64,000 nucleotides of DNA from Methylococcus geothermalis (GTDB lineage: Bacteria > Pseudomonadota > Gammaproteobacteria > Methylococcales > Methylococcaceae): positions 62,001-126,000 of the forward strand of contig NZ_CP046565.1 in the NCBI RefSeq assembly GCF_012769535.1. The letters are read 5' to 3'. Numbering within the stretch: the stretch's first letter is position 1; each line of letters opens with the position of its first letter. Below the pieces are notes generated by a model. It saw only the letters and a program-made list of their open reading frames with translations, did not search any database and was not told the DNA's origin. The translations under genes and the position numbers were made by a program. This document shows, piece after piece, positions 19,501 to 28,619 of the stretch.

Positions 19501-19931
19501 AGCGCTGGCGCGCCGACGGTGCAGAGCACGAGCACTATTCCGACTCGGGCGGCAAATCGGGCGGCCAGAAGGAAAAGCTCGCCTACACCGTGCTGGCCGC
19601 GAGCCTGGCCTATCAATTCGGGCTGGAATGGGGCGCGGTGCGTTCGCGGTCGTTCCGCTTCGTCGTCATCGACGAAGCGTTCGGGCGCGGGTCGGACGAG
19701 TCGGCGCAGTACGGCTTGCGCTTGTTCCAGCAGCTCAACCTGCAGCTGTTGATCGTCACGCCGCTGCAGAAGATCCCCATCATCGAGCCCTTCGTTTCCA
19801 GCGTCGGCTTCGTGCACAACGAGGGCGGGCGCGATTCGCGGCTGTGCTGCCTGTCGATCGAGGAGTACCGGGCTCGAAAGGCGGAAGGGATGGCCGCCAC
19901 AGACGCGGCGGAAGGCGGCGCGGCGCCATGA
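16530..19931 (+). CDS. jetC: Wadjet SMC-like ATPase JetC
   Basis: From the ATG at 16530 (preceded by AAGGTGG) the protein is 1133 residues, an MukB/SMC-like motor. Walker A GDIGSGKS is at about 51-58. Long coiled coils occupy roughly 280-480 and 640-900. Near the C-terminus are the ABC signature [11 protein letters not shown] and Walker [17 protein letters not shown] frame extending 20 codons upstream exists but overlaps jetB further and lacks support. By family knowledge the dimer extrudes plasmid DNA loops for cleavage by JetD. The stop overlaps jetD by 4 nt. Confidence 0.95.
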   Translation: MSEMQTLGLDFVADDSRVGFRMQRLEVLNWGTFDKRVWRYELDGRNGLLTGDIGSGKSTLVDAITTLLVPAHRVAYNKAAGADARERSLRSYVLGHYKSERNEVTGSSKPVALRDASSYSVILGVFHNEGYDQVVTLAQVFWLKDPQGQPARLFVAAERALTIADDFRVNGGDITALRKKLRGAGCELCDSFPPYGAWFRRRFGIDHEQALELFHQTVSMKSVGNLTDFVRSHMLEPFDSGQRIEALIRHFDDLDRAHQAVLKAKRQVDLLTPLVDDGKRHQTLTAEIQGWREARDQLRPYFARLKGELLDRRLDLLAEDAARLDAQIERLDAQRETERVEIGRLERALRDNGGDRLEELAAEIRRLEGEKAQRQKKSDRFQELLARIDESAPADEAGFLAQQQSIAQRAEGLRERIADLDNREHEEDFAFRKGREEHTALSDEIDSLQRRKSNIDAAQVRIRDALCAALAIGEDELPFAGELLQVRDDERDWEGAAERLLRGFGLSLLVPDAHYKAVGDWVDRQHLGARLVYFHVRPRRTAQGTALHPQSLVRKLAIKTDSPHYEWLEQELRLRFDVACCETGEQFRREARAITRAGQIKDPSGRHEKDDRSRIDDRSRYVLGWSNADKLRALCDQRERLQARLAAMAARIGEIQQARNELRGRLEALSKLEEFTRFADIDWMSLARQIATLTEERARLEAASDTLQELTRQLKAAQARLDELEAKRTEAVGQRGELKNKRETAQALRDQASNIWNAMPLTDAQIAHLDVLRTQGLGEHKLSVESCDNREQALRGWLQDRIDTEDKRLARLTERIINAMRGFKEEFKTETVEMDVSLAALPEYARMLAGLKRDDLPRFEARFKELLNVNTINEIANFNAQLAHNREKIKERVDLINQSLQAIDYNPGRYIKLVASPSPDAEIRDFQQALRACTEGAMTGSADEQYSEAKFLQVKAIIDRFRGREGLLDADRRWTAKVTDVRNGFLFSASERWRADGAEHEHYSDSGGKSGGQKEKLAYTVLAASLAYQFGLEWGAVRSRSFRFVVIDEAFGRGSDESAQYGLRLFQQLNLQLLIVTPLQKIPIIEPFVSSVGFVHNEGGRDSRLCCLSIEEYRARKAEGMAATDAAEGGAAP

Positions 19932-21139
19932 GCTGGACCACGCCGGCAGATCTGCGCGCTCAGGTCCAACGCTTGTGGGACCGGGGCGACTTGCTGCGGG
20001 CGGCGGTGACCGATGCGCTCGCATGGCCTTTGCGCCTGAGCCTGAAGGCCCCCACCGCGGCGGACCTGTCCAATCGCTTCGAGGCGGTGCGCGACTGGGT
20101 GGGTTTGATCCAAGAGACGCCGCAGGTGCGGATCGAATGGCGCGAATGGAACCACCGCGTCCAGGGCCTGCAGCGGCTCCCGGCGGCCGTCTGGATCGAT
20201 TCCCTGCAGGATGCGCTGGCCTTCATCGGCAAGGCTCGTCCAGCGCAGCGCTTCGCGGCGCTCTGGCAGCAGACGGCAGCCGTGCAGCCGGCGCTTTTGG
20301 CGTGGCTGTCACGGCGGCCGATCCGGGCGCTGGATCTGGCCGACCGCTGGCAGCGTCTGCTGGCCGTCGTCACATGGATGCAGGCCCATCCTCGACCGGG
20401 CGTGTACCTGCGCCAGGTCGATGTGCCCGGCGTGGACAGCAAGTTCATCGAGGCCCATCAGGGCGTGTTGGGCGAACTGCTGGACCTGGCTCTGCCAGCC
20501 GAAGCCATCGAGCGTGACGCGACAGGCGTCGCGCAGTTCACGCGCCGATTCGGCTTCCTGGACAAGCCCGTGCGGATTCGGTTTCGCCTGCTCGATGCCA
20601 CCTTACCCAGCCTGCCGGGGTGCGCAGGCCTGCCCGACATCACGCTGGACGCCGCGAGTTTCGCGGCGCTGGCGCTCCCCGTCCGGCGCGTCTTCATCAC
20701 CGAGAACGAGACCAACTTCCTCGCCTTCCCGCCCGCAGCCAGCGCCATCGTGATCTTCGGCGCGGGCTACGGCTGGGAGGCTCTGGCACCCGCCGCGTGG
20801 CTGCAGCGCTGCCAGTTGCACTACTGGGGCGACATCGACACCCACGGGTTCGCCATCCTCGACCAGCTGCGCAGTCACTTTCCGGGCGTGGCGTCCTTCC
20901 TCATGGATCGGGAGACGCTCCTGGCCCACCGCCTGCACTGGGGCGAGGACCCCAAACCTGTGCGCCACGACCTGGCGCGGCTCACACCCGAGGAGGCAGC
21001 GGTCTATGATGAGCTCAAATTCAATCGCCACCAGCCCCGGCTGAGACTGGAGCAGGAGCGGGTGGGCTTTGGCTGGCTGTGCGATCGACTGGCGTGTGCC
21101 CCCTCGGGAGTCCGCTCAGTGCCACCCCCTTGCTCGTAA
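19928..21139 (+). CDS. jetD: Wadjet nuclease JetD (DUF3322/DUF2220)
   Basis: The 403-residue protein starts at the ATG overlapping the jetC stop (ATGA). The N-terminal half fits DUF3322. The C-terminal half fits DUF2220, a Toprim-like nuclease domain, with the acidic motifs ENETN (about 259-263) and WGDIDTHGF (about 299-307) that would hold metal. JetD cuts the plasmid once the complex has finished loop extrusion. The usual family ending ([11 protein letters not shown]) is followed by a short, odd proline/cysteine-rich tail of about 20 residues that looks like readthrough into non-coding sequence. Confidence 0.92.
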   Translation: MSWTTPADLRAQVQRLWDRGDLLRAAVTDALAWPLRLSLKAPTAADLSNRFEAVRDWVGLIQETPQVRIEWREWNHRVQGLQRLPAAVWIDSLQDALAFIGKARPAQRFAALWQQTAAVQPALLAWLSRRPIRALDLADRWQRLLAVVTWMQAHPRPGVYLRQVDVPGVDSKFIEAHQGVLGELLDLALPAEAIERDATGVAQFTRRFGFLDKPVRIRFRLLDATLPSLPGCAGLPDITLDAASFAALALPVRRVFITENETNFLAFPPAASAIVIFGAGYGWEALAPAAWLQRCQLHYWGDIDTHGFAILDQLRSHFPGVASFLMDRETLLAHRLHWGEDPKPVRHDLARLTPEEAAVYDELKFNRHQPRLRLEQERVGFGWLCDRLACAPSGVRSVPPPCS

Positions 21140-21186
21140 GCTCCGGAGGCGCTTTTCGCTGGGTAAACCAACCGCCACCAGACACC

Positions 21187-21217
21187 AAGCCGGAGACTAT
21201 TCTCTCTGGCTTTTTTT
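21187..21217 (+). terminator. Terminator of the Wadjet operon
   Basis: A hairpin with arms AAGCCGGAGA and TCTCTCTGGC (small internal bulge, CTAT loop) is followed by seven T residues. It lies 48 bases after the jetD stop. Confidence 0.65.
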
Positions 21218-21693
21218 GCCTGTCTGCAGGCCGGCTGGCGCGGTTTGCGCGCTGGGCAACAAATTCCGAATGTCAGCGGGAATAGCCCGAGTGCTTTCCT
21301 GTGGAATGCCTTCCAGCCGGGTTCGGTGGTGTGCGCGGACGGATGGAGCGGTGACAACGCGCTTGCGAGCCATGGTAACCCGCGGCAGAAGGTTGTATGG
21401 TCTGCCACAGGAGATACTGCGCATGTCGCGATGGCGGGAGCGCACAGGCCGGATCGGGTGTCAGTACCTCTTGTTCCGGCAAAGGCCACTGCCGTCCGAG
21501 TTCAGCTTCGCTGCTCTTCGAGTCAGCTTCGCTGCTCTTCGAGTCAGTGCTCGAGAAAATGGACTTTAGTACTCATAAGGAAGATTCTAAGGAAGATTCG
21601 AAAAAAGGCGGGGCAAGAGCGTCGGTATGCTGCCAGAAACTTTCGGCTCGGCTGAGGATGGACATGGATGACAGCGCATACGGTCCCACGGTC
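21218..21693. other. Gene-free stretch with a tandem repeat
   Basis: No gene can be supported in these 476 bases. The stretch contains the 21-bp tandem repeat listed separately and a short repeated AAGGAAGATTC-like motif (21580-21600). It separates the defence island from the DUF1003 gene and looks like a junction of transferred and older DNA. Confidence 0.5.
21504..21545. repeat. Two tandem copies of a 21-bp repeat
   Basis: The unit beginning AGCTTCGCTGCTCTTCGA occurs at 21504-21524 and 21525-21545 without mismatch. The reverse complement of the same unit appears as a second tandem pair at 23704-23745. Two copies with no spacer rule out a CRISPR array. Confidence 0.9.
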
Positions 21694-22269
21694 TCAAGGC
21701 TCGTCTTCGCGTTTCCGTGTTGGTTGAGCCAGGGCCGACGCAAGCGCGTCCAATCGCTTTTCCATGGCCTCGATTCTGCGGTAGGTCTGGATCGTCACCT
21801 CGTAATCCAGCTCGGCACGCATGTCGGCGTAGGCACTCTGCCGGTTCTGGCTGATCAGGACGAAGCTGCCGATCAGTATCGCCTCGATCGCCAGGATGAT
21901 GCCGAGCAAGCCGTAGGGATATTCATCGAAGGCGTGGAAGAACGCCAGCATCCCCGAATTGGCCAGTATCCACACGGCAAACCATAGCAGGTGGATGGTG
22001 AGGAAGTGCGGATGTCCGGTGAAGCGAGTCACGCGATCCGCCAGTTTTTCAAACCGGCTGCGGTGGGCTTTGAGTTCCTCCAGGACATAGCGAAACTCCC
22101 CCAGCGCCTTGTGGCACGCCTGGTTGATGCAGAAGACGGTGTCGGCCGGGTTGGCTGTGCCGCATCCCGGACAGATCAGGACGCCGCCGCCCGGCTGCGG
22201 CGGTGATTGCCGGCTGTCCGTCAGGCTGGATTCCACACCGCACCTAGTCTGGGGATCGATCGTCGCCAT
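21694..22269 (-). CDS. DUF1003 membrane protein with zinc ribbon
   Basis: The 191-residue protein starts at ATG 22269, with AGGAGG six bases upstream. A zinc-ribbon-like part comes first (CPGCGTANPADTVFCINQAC, about 34-53). The DUF1003 region follows with two membrane segments (FLTIHLLWFAVWILANSG and LLGIILAIEAILIGSFVLIS), and the C-terminus is a coiled segment. DUF1003 proteins are inner-membrane proteins of unknown role. A longer frame upstream overlaps the neighbouring methyltransferase and is not protein-like. Confidence 0.85.
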   Translation of the reverse strand: MATIDPQTRCGVESSLTDSRQSPPQPGGGVLICPGCGTANPADTVFCINQACHKALGEFRYVLEELKAHRSRFEKLADRVTRFTGHPHFLTIHLLWFAVWILANSGMLAFFHAFDEYPYGLLGIILAIEAILIGSFVLISQNRQSAYADMRAELDYEVTIQTYRRIEAMEKRLDALASALAQPTRKREDEP

Positions 22270-22388
22270 TTGGGCCTCCTGAAGCCGGTACTGCGGGAAG
22301 GATAACGCCGAAGCGTTTCCCGGATGGTATCCCAACGGCGCCGCCGCTTCAGCAGAAATCGAACCCCATCCCAACCGGAGCAACACCG

Positions 22389-23219
22389 TCACACACCCGC
22401 TGTGTCGAGCTCTTTCAGCGGACGGCGTCCGATCACCTGGAATACCTGGGCGGTACTCTGGATGGACCGCGGATCGGCCTCGTGTCCCGCCAGCTCGCGA
22501 GCCAAGCGGTCGATTTCCTCGCGGCAAGTCAGCCCGGACGCCATCGCCGACTCGGCGATATTCGAGAGCGTGATCCGCGCGACCGTCTTGCCCTCGCCTT
22601 GCCGGAAGACGGGCATGGAAACCGCTACGTCCACGGCTTCCAGGCCGGCGTCGATCAGTAAGGCAGGAAGACGCGGACCGATGCCCGGATCGACGCCCCG
22701 AGCGCGCCCGGTGGCGGTGTACAGCTCGACGTAGCGCCGGAACGCCGCGCTCGGCGGCCAGTGGACATGGGCGGAGATGTCGATGTCCTCGACCACGACT
22801 CGGCCCAGCGGCCGGACGGCCCTGCACATCCGCCGGAGCGCGTCGCGGGGATCGGGGAGGTGAGACAGAAGGAAGCGCGCGTAAACGAGGTCGAACGAGT
22901 CCGTCTCGTCGACGTCCTCGATGCGGGCTTGCCGCCACTCAATCGGGAGGCCACAAGCGTCGGAATCCCGTTTCGCGTGCGCAAGGACGCCGGCGTCCAT
23001 GTCGATCCCCACGACCCGCCCGGTGGAGCCGGCGACCCGCGCAATCTCGACCGTCATGTCCCCGCTTCCGCAGCCCAGATCCAGCACGTCCATTCCGGGC
23101 GCCAAGCCGGCTCGCCCCAGAACCGCAAGGCTCGCCGGCCGCATGACGCGGCCGAGCACGTGCAGCCGTTCTGCCCCGGATTCGCCGCCGCGGATGATGT
23201 AGTGCGATTCGTTCGCCAT
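22389..23219 (-). CDS. Class I SAM-dependent methyltransferase
   Basis: The 276-residue protein has the Rossmann methyltransferase motif I VLDLGCGSGDMT (about 45-56), an acidic residue after beta-2 (VVGIDMDAG), and a motif IV-like FDLVYARFLLSHLPDP. This places it in the UbiE/Methyltransf_11-like group; the substrate cannot be told. It stands 119 nt upstream of the DUF1003 gene on the same strand. The ribosome-binding site is weak. Confidence 0.85.
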   Translation of the reverse strand: MANESHYIIRGGESGAERLHVLGRVMRPASLAVLGRAGLAPGMDVLDLGCGSGDMTVEIARVAGSTGRVVGIDMDAGVLAHAKRDSDACGLPIEWRQARIEDVDETDSFDLVYARFLLSHLPDPRDALRRMCRAVRPLGRVVVEDIDISAHVHWPPSAAFRRYVELYTATGRARGVDPGIGPRLPALLIDAGLEAVDVAVSMPVFRQGEGKTVARITLSNIAESAMASGLTCREEIDRLARELAGHEADPRSIQSTAQVFQVIGRRPLKELDTAGV

Positions 23220-23353
23220 ACGCCGTATCGGTTTTCGCCCCGTATGCCGATGGATTTTACTAAAGAGTTCCCGAGTCGCCGTCCGGCGATGCCGAAGGTA
23301 GCGATCCTCGGCAGGGTTCAGCCTCTCGACGGGACGGTCCGCCTGTCGATTGA

Positions 23354-23703
23354 TCCGGAAGTGCCGGAAACCGGGGCGGCACCACCAGGATCAACCCGGC
23401 CCTGGCCTACGAGACGCCGGACGAGGCCACCCCGCGCCGCATCGACGGCCTGCGGCTCATCGCCTACAATCCATCCAAGCGCAAGCCGGGCGGCCCGCGT
23501 CCCCCAGCAGCGAGACCTTCCCCTACCTGCTGGTGCGCACCCCTCCCGAGAGCGGCAGGAAGCGGCCGTATCTCAGCGCCGCCACCGAAGTGGAAATCGC
23601 CGGCTGGGAGCCGCGTTTCGCTCACCGCCGCCACTGGCGCGTGGGCGACATCGTGTTCCGGGACCACCAGGCGACCGTGCATGCGCGAACCCCGTTCCCC
23701 GCC
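23354..23703 (+). pseudogene. Decayed gene in two reading frames
   Basis: Protein-like text runs in one frame (INPALAYETPDEATPRRIDG, then LIAYNPSKRKPGGP) up to about 23505. It then continues in another frame (ETFPYLLVRTPPESGRKRPY, then AHRRHWRVGDIVFRDHQATV) to about 23700. The switch falls at a CCCCC run, so a one-base indel is the likely cause. No start or ribosome-binding site is clear and I do not recognise the family. Confidence 0.35.
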
Positions 23704-23745
23704 GACTCGAAGAGCAGCGAAGCTGACTCGAAGAGCGGCGAAGCT
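23704..23745. repeat. Second tandem pair of the 21-bp repeat, inverted
   Basis: The copies at 23704-23724 and 23725-23745 are the reverse complement of the pair at 21504-21545. The first is identical and the second has one A-to-G change. The pair ends 19 bases before the start codon of the nitroreductase-like gene. Confidence 0.9.
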
Positions 23746-23764
23746 GAGCCATCGATCGAAAACC

Positions 23765-24586
23765 ATGAGCCAGATCCGAACGCTACTCGCCTCACGATAC
23801 GGCCGGCACGAACCCGTCCCGGCCATCGCCTCGAACGAGGTCCTGGAACACCTGCTTTCCCACCGCTCGGTCCGCGCCTACACCGCCGAGCCCTTGGCCC
23901 CAGGCACGCTCGAAGCCTTGGTCGCCGCGGCCCAGTCCGCCGCCAGTTCGTCCAACCTCCAGCTCTGGAGCGTGGTCGCGGTCGAGGACGGCGAGCGGCG
24001 CGCCCGCCTGGCCGAATTGGCCGGCAACCAGGCCCACATCGTCCAGGCGCCGCTGTTCCTGGTCTGGCTGGCCGACCATGCCCGTCTGCGGCGGATCGCG
24101 GCCCAGCGCGGCATCGCCGCGGAGGGGCTGGATTACCTGGAGATGTACACCATGGCCGTGGTCGACGTCGCCCTGGCTGCGCAGAACGCCGTGGTCGCCG
24201 CCGAATCCTTGGGATTAGGCACGGTCTACATCGGCGCGATGCGCAACCACCCGGAACAGGTGGCGGCGGAACTCGGCCTGCCGCCGGGGGTTTTCGCCGT
24301 GTTCGGGCTCTGCGTCGGCCATCCCGACCCCGCCGTCCTCCCCGCCATCAAGCCGCGCCTGCCGCAGGAGGCGGTGCTGCACCGGGAAACCTATGCCCTG
24401 GAGGCGCAGGACGACGCGATTGGCCGTTATAACGCCGCCATGTCGGCGTTCTACGCCGAACAGAACATGGCGGTCTCGGGCGACTGGTCGAAACACTCCG
24501 CCGCCCGTATCTCCAGTCCCGCCAAGCTGTCCGGCCGCGACCGGCTCAAGGCGGCCCTGAACGCCCTCGGCTTCGAGCTGCGCTGA
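23765..24586 (+). CDS. NfsA-like NADPH-dependent flavin oxidoreductase
   Basis: The 273-residue product matches the NfsA/FRP branch of nitroreductases, which are FMN enzymes using NADPH to reduce nitro compounds or quinones. The signature HRSVRAYTAEPLAPGTLEAL is near residues 32-51. The middle has AAQSAASSSNLQLWSVV, and the FMN-binding end includes GLGTVYIGAMRNHPEQVA and FGLCVGHPDP. I start it at ATG 23765, because upstream lies the repeat pair. The ribosome-binding site is weak. It stops 1 nt before the deformylase remnant begins. Confidence 0.87.
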   Translation: MSQIRTLLASRYGRHEPVPAIASNEVLEHLLSHRSVRAYTAEPLAPGTLEALVAAAQSAASSSNLQLWSVVAVEDGERRARLAELAGNQAHIVQAPLFLVWLADHARLRRIAAQRGIAAEGLDYLEMYTMAVVDVALAAQNAVVAAESLGLGTVYIGAMRNHPEQVAAELGLPPGVFAVFGLCVGHPDPAVLPAIKPRLPQEAVLHRETYALEAQDDAIGRYNAAMSAFYAEQNMAVSGDWSKHSAARISSPAKLSGRDRLKAALNALGFELR

Positions 24587-24587
24587 C

Positions 24588-25176
24588 ATGGCCGGTCTTG
24601 CACTCAGGCTAAAGATCGTCCAGGCCGGCGAACCGGTGCTGCGGCGGCGGGCGCGCCCCTCGAGCCCGGAAGACCTCGGGCGTGGGACTCGCCGCCCCGC
24701 AAATCGGCCTGGGCCTGCAATTGGCCGTCATCGAAGACCGCGCCGACGACCAGAAGGGCATGCCGGCCGAGGAACTGGCCGCGCGAGGACGCGAACCGGT
24801 GCCCTTCCACGTCATCGTCAATCCGGAAATCGTCGCCCGCTCGGAAGAGACCGACGTCTTCCACGAAGGCTGCCTCAGCCTCGCCGGCTTCAGCGCGCGG
24901 GTCGAGCGAGCGCGCTCGGTGCGGGTGTCCTGCCTGGACCAGCGGGGCGAAGCGGGGATCATCGAGGCCAGCGGCAGGTCAGCCCGTATCCTCCAGCCCC
25001 AGATCGACCGCATGGACCCGAGCAGCTTCACCAGCCAGGCCACTACGCCCGCTAAGGGGACGGCGAAACCGGCTGATGCCGGAGCTGAGGATGCTTGCAA
25101 AGCAGCACCTTTGCCCTTCCGATGGGGCGTCGCAGAATTCGAAAAAAATGGTGAGACCAGCCCAAGCGCTCCTTGA
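24588..25176 (+). pseudogene. def: Peptide deformylase pseudogene
   Basis: The start (LRLKIVQAGEPVLRRRARP) is typical of a peptide deformylase. After EDL the frame breaks and about 20 codons are missing before GVGLAAPQIGLGLQLAVIED resumes in another frame. The second conserved motif EGCLSLAGFSA is intact. The third, the metal-binding HEIDH, is missing: sequence jumps from RILQ directly to PQIDRMDP. With a frameshift and without the HExxH zinc ligands and catalytic glutamate, the product cannot be active. The remaining frame drifts on to 25176, ending next to the merR stop. A functional copy must exist elsewhere. Confidence 0.85.
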
Positions 25177-25611
25177 TTACCCCGCGCCGCCGGCCGGAAG
25201 CACTTTTACCCCTTGCAGCGCCCCGATCAATGGACAGGAAACGTTCCCCTTCGACGCATGGCAGGCCCCTATCAGATCGGACAGCGCAGCCTCCATGCGC
25301 GCCAAGTCCGCCTGTTTCTCACGCACATCCTTGAGCTTGTGCTCAGCCAGGCTGGCGGCTTCCTCGCAATGGGTGCCATCATCCAGGCGCAGCAGCTCGG
25401 CGATCTCGTCCAAGCTGAATCCCAGCCGTTGAGCTGACTTCACGAACCGCACCCGCATCACATCCGTCTCGCCATAACGGCGAATGCTGCCGTAAGGCTT
25501 GTCCGGCTCCGGCAACAAGCCCCTGCGTTGATAGAACCGGATGGTTTCCACATGGACTCCGGCCGCCTTGGCGAAGGCGCCGATGGTCAGGTTTTCCGGA
25601 TTTTTCTCCAT
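25177..25611 (-). CDS. merR: Mercury-responsive regulator MerR
   Basis: From ATG 25611 the protein is 144 residues, the standard MerR length. The helix-turn-helix ([20 protein letters not shown]) is at about 10-29. All three Hg(II)-binding cysteines are present: GTHC at about 82, GAC at about 117 and VSC at about 126. It represses and, with mercury, activates the divergent merTPA promoter by untwisting it. The gene is divergent from merT, with the shared promoter between. Confidence 0.95.
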   Translation of the reverse strand: MEKNPENLTIGAFAKAAGVHVETIRFYQRRGLLPEPDKPYGSIRRYGETDVMRVRFVKSAQRLGFSLDEIAELLRLDDGTHCEEAASLAEHKLKDVREKQADLARMEAALSDLIGACHASKGNVSCPLIGALQGVKVLPAGGAG

Positions 25612-25616
25612 GACGC

Positions 25617-25647
25617 TTGACTCCGTACACAACTACGGGAGTAAGGT
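25617..25647 (+). promoter_or_regulatory. merTPA promoter with MerR operator
   Basis: The -35 box TTGACT (25617-25622) and -10 box TAAGGT (25642-25647) are separated by 19 bases, the over-long spacing that MerR-type activators correct. The dyad CCGTA-N6-TACGG (25623-25638) lies inside the spacer as the MerR operator. The merR start codon lies just outside the -35. Confidence 0.92.
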
Positions 25648-25682
25648 TACGCTACCCATTGCAGATTCGAAAGGACAACCGC

Positions 25683-26033
25683 ATGACTGAATCACAAAAC
25701 GGGCGCGGCGCCCTCTTCGCCGGCGGGCTGGCCGCCCTTCTTGCTTCTGCTTGCTGCCTGGGGCCGCTAGTCTTGGTCGCGCTGGGTTTCAGTGGGGCCT
25801 GGATTGGCAACTTGACCGTGCTGGAGCCGTATCGCCCAATCTTCATTGGAGCGGCACTGGTGGCGCTGTTTTTCGCATGGCGACGTATTTTCCGCCCGGT
25901 GGAAACCTGCCATCCGGGCGAGGTCTGTTCGGTCCCGCAGGTGCGCGATACCCACAAGCTCATCTTCTATGTTGTGGCCACGCTGGTCGTGGCCGCGATC
26001 GTGTTTCCCTACGTCCTTCCCTTGTTCTACTGA
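25683..26033 (+). CDS. merT: Mercuric transporter MerT
   Basis: The 116-residue inner-membrane protein has three predicted membrane helices. The paired cysteines ACCLG sit in the first helix (about 24-25) and a cytoplasmic pair, CHPGEVC, lies between helices two and three. These hand Hg(II) from MerP to MerA. The length equals that of classical Tn21/Tn501 MerT. I start at ATG 25683, 36 bases after the -10 box. Confidence 0.95.
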   Translation: MTESQNGRGALFAGGLAALLASACCLGPLVLVALGFSGAWIGNLTVLEPYRPIFIGAALVALFFAWRRIFRPVETCHPGEVCSVPQVRDTHKLIFYVVATLVVAAIVFPYVLPLFY

Positions 26034-26046
26034 TCACGGGTTCACC

Positions 26047-26325
26047 ATGAAAAAACTGCTTGCATCGTTCGTATTCGCCAGCCTCGTGGCCACGCCGGCA
26101 TGGGCGGCGATTCAAACCGTCACGCTGTCCGTGCCGGGCATGACCTGCGCCGCCTGCCCGATCACCGTCAAGAAAGCACTCTCCAAGGTCGATGGCGTCA
26201 GCAAGGTCGACGTGAATTTCGAGAAGCGCCAAGCCGTCGTGACCTTCGATGATGCCAGGACCCATGTGGAGGCGTTGACCAAAGCGACAGCCGATGCGGG
26301 CTATCCATCCGAAGTGATGCAATGA
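26047..26325 (+). CDS. merP: Periplasmic mercury-binding protein MerP
   Basis: The 92-residue protein has a signal peptide (MKKLLASFVFASLVATPAWA) and one heavy-metal-associated domain with GMTCAAC. Its two cysteines bind Hg(II) in the periplasm and pass it to MerT. It lies 13 nt after merT and 44 nt before merA in one operon. Confidence 0.95.
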   Translation: MKKLLASFVFASLVATPAWAAIQTVTLSVPGMTCAACPITVKKALSKVDGVSKVDVNFEKRQAVVTFDDARTHVEALTKATADAGYPSEVMQ

Positions 26326-26357
26326 GTACATCAAGATCGAAACCTGACTGGAGATGA

Positions 26358-28055
<1,698 letters not shown>

Positions 28056-28619
28056 GCGATGAAAGAACGCATGGCGTCCTTTAGCCGTGACGATTCCGGC
28101 GGGTGGCGTCCGGTGAATGCCGGACAGCGCCGGGCGAGGCTGATCGTCGGTGCGTCCCGAAGTTCTCGCGACGCGCCTCGAAGGCTTGCTTGATCACACC
28201 CCACACATCCGGCTCACCGAAAACACCGCCTCATGGTCGCGCCAGTTGCCACAGGTTCCTGGCCAGCGAGCCGCGCCAGATTGTTCGCCGCGCCGGCCGA
28301 CACGGAACGGGCCCACGCCGCTACCCGCTGCGCGCCGTCTTCCTCGATGTTCGAACACCCGGCCACCTTGGTGAGAGCCTGCGGGGATACCGCCTGAAAG
28401 ACCATCCAAAGGCTGGGTTCATTGAGCCGCCTGATCGAATGCCGCTGAACCGCTTCAGCGGAAGACCCTCGCCCAGCTGCCTCCGCGATGTTTACGACGA
28501 TAACGAAGCAAGTATGATTGCCCGTCGATGAAGGCGATTTTCCGGACAGGCCACGACGGCATGCCGAACGGTGGGTCACCTTGCAGACATCCCAGCTCCC
28601 GGACGCATGAGGCACACCC
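28056..28619. other. Gene-free stretch after merA
   Basis: About 560 bases without a gene I can support. A short hairpin GTCCGG / CCGGAC at 28108-28125 lacks a T run. On the minus strand, protein-like text crosses between frames (AAWARSVSAGAANNLARLAG, then VIKQAFEARRENFGTHRR), which may be a decayed mobile-element gene; I cannot name it. This is probably the right edge of the mercury-resistance insertion. Confidence 0.4.

Noticed and set aside
21504-21545. CRISPR array
   Set aside because: There are only two contiguous 21-bp copies, with no spacers and no cas genes.
28108-28125. Terminator of the mer operon
   Set aside because: The stem GTCCGG/CCGGAC is only six bases and no T run follows.
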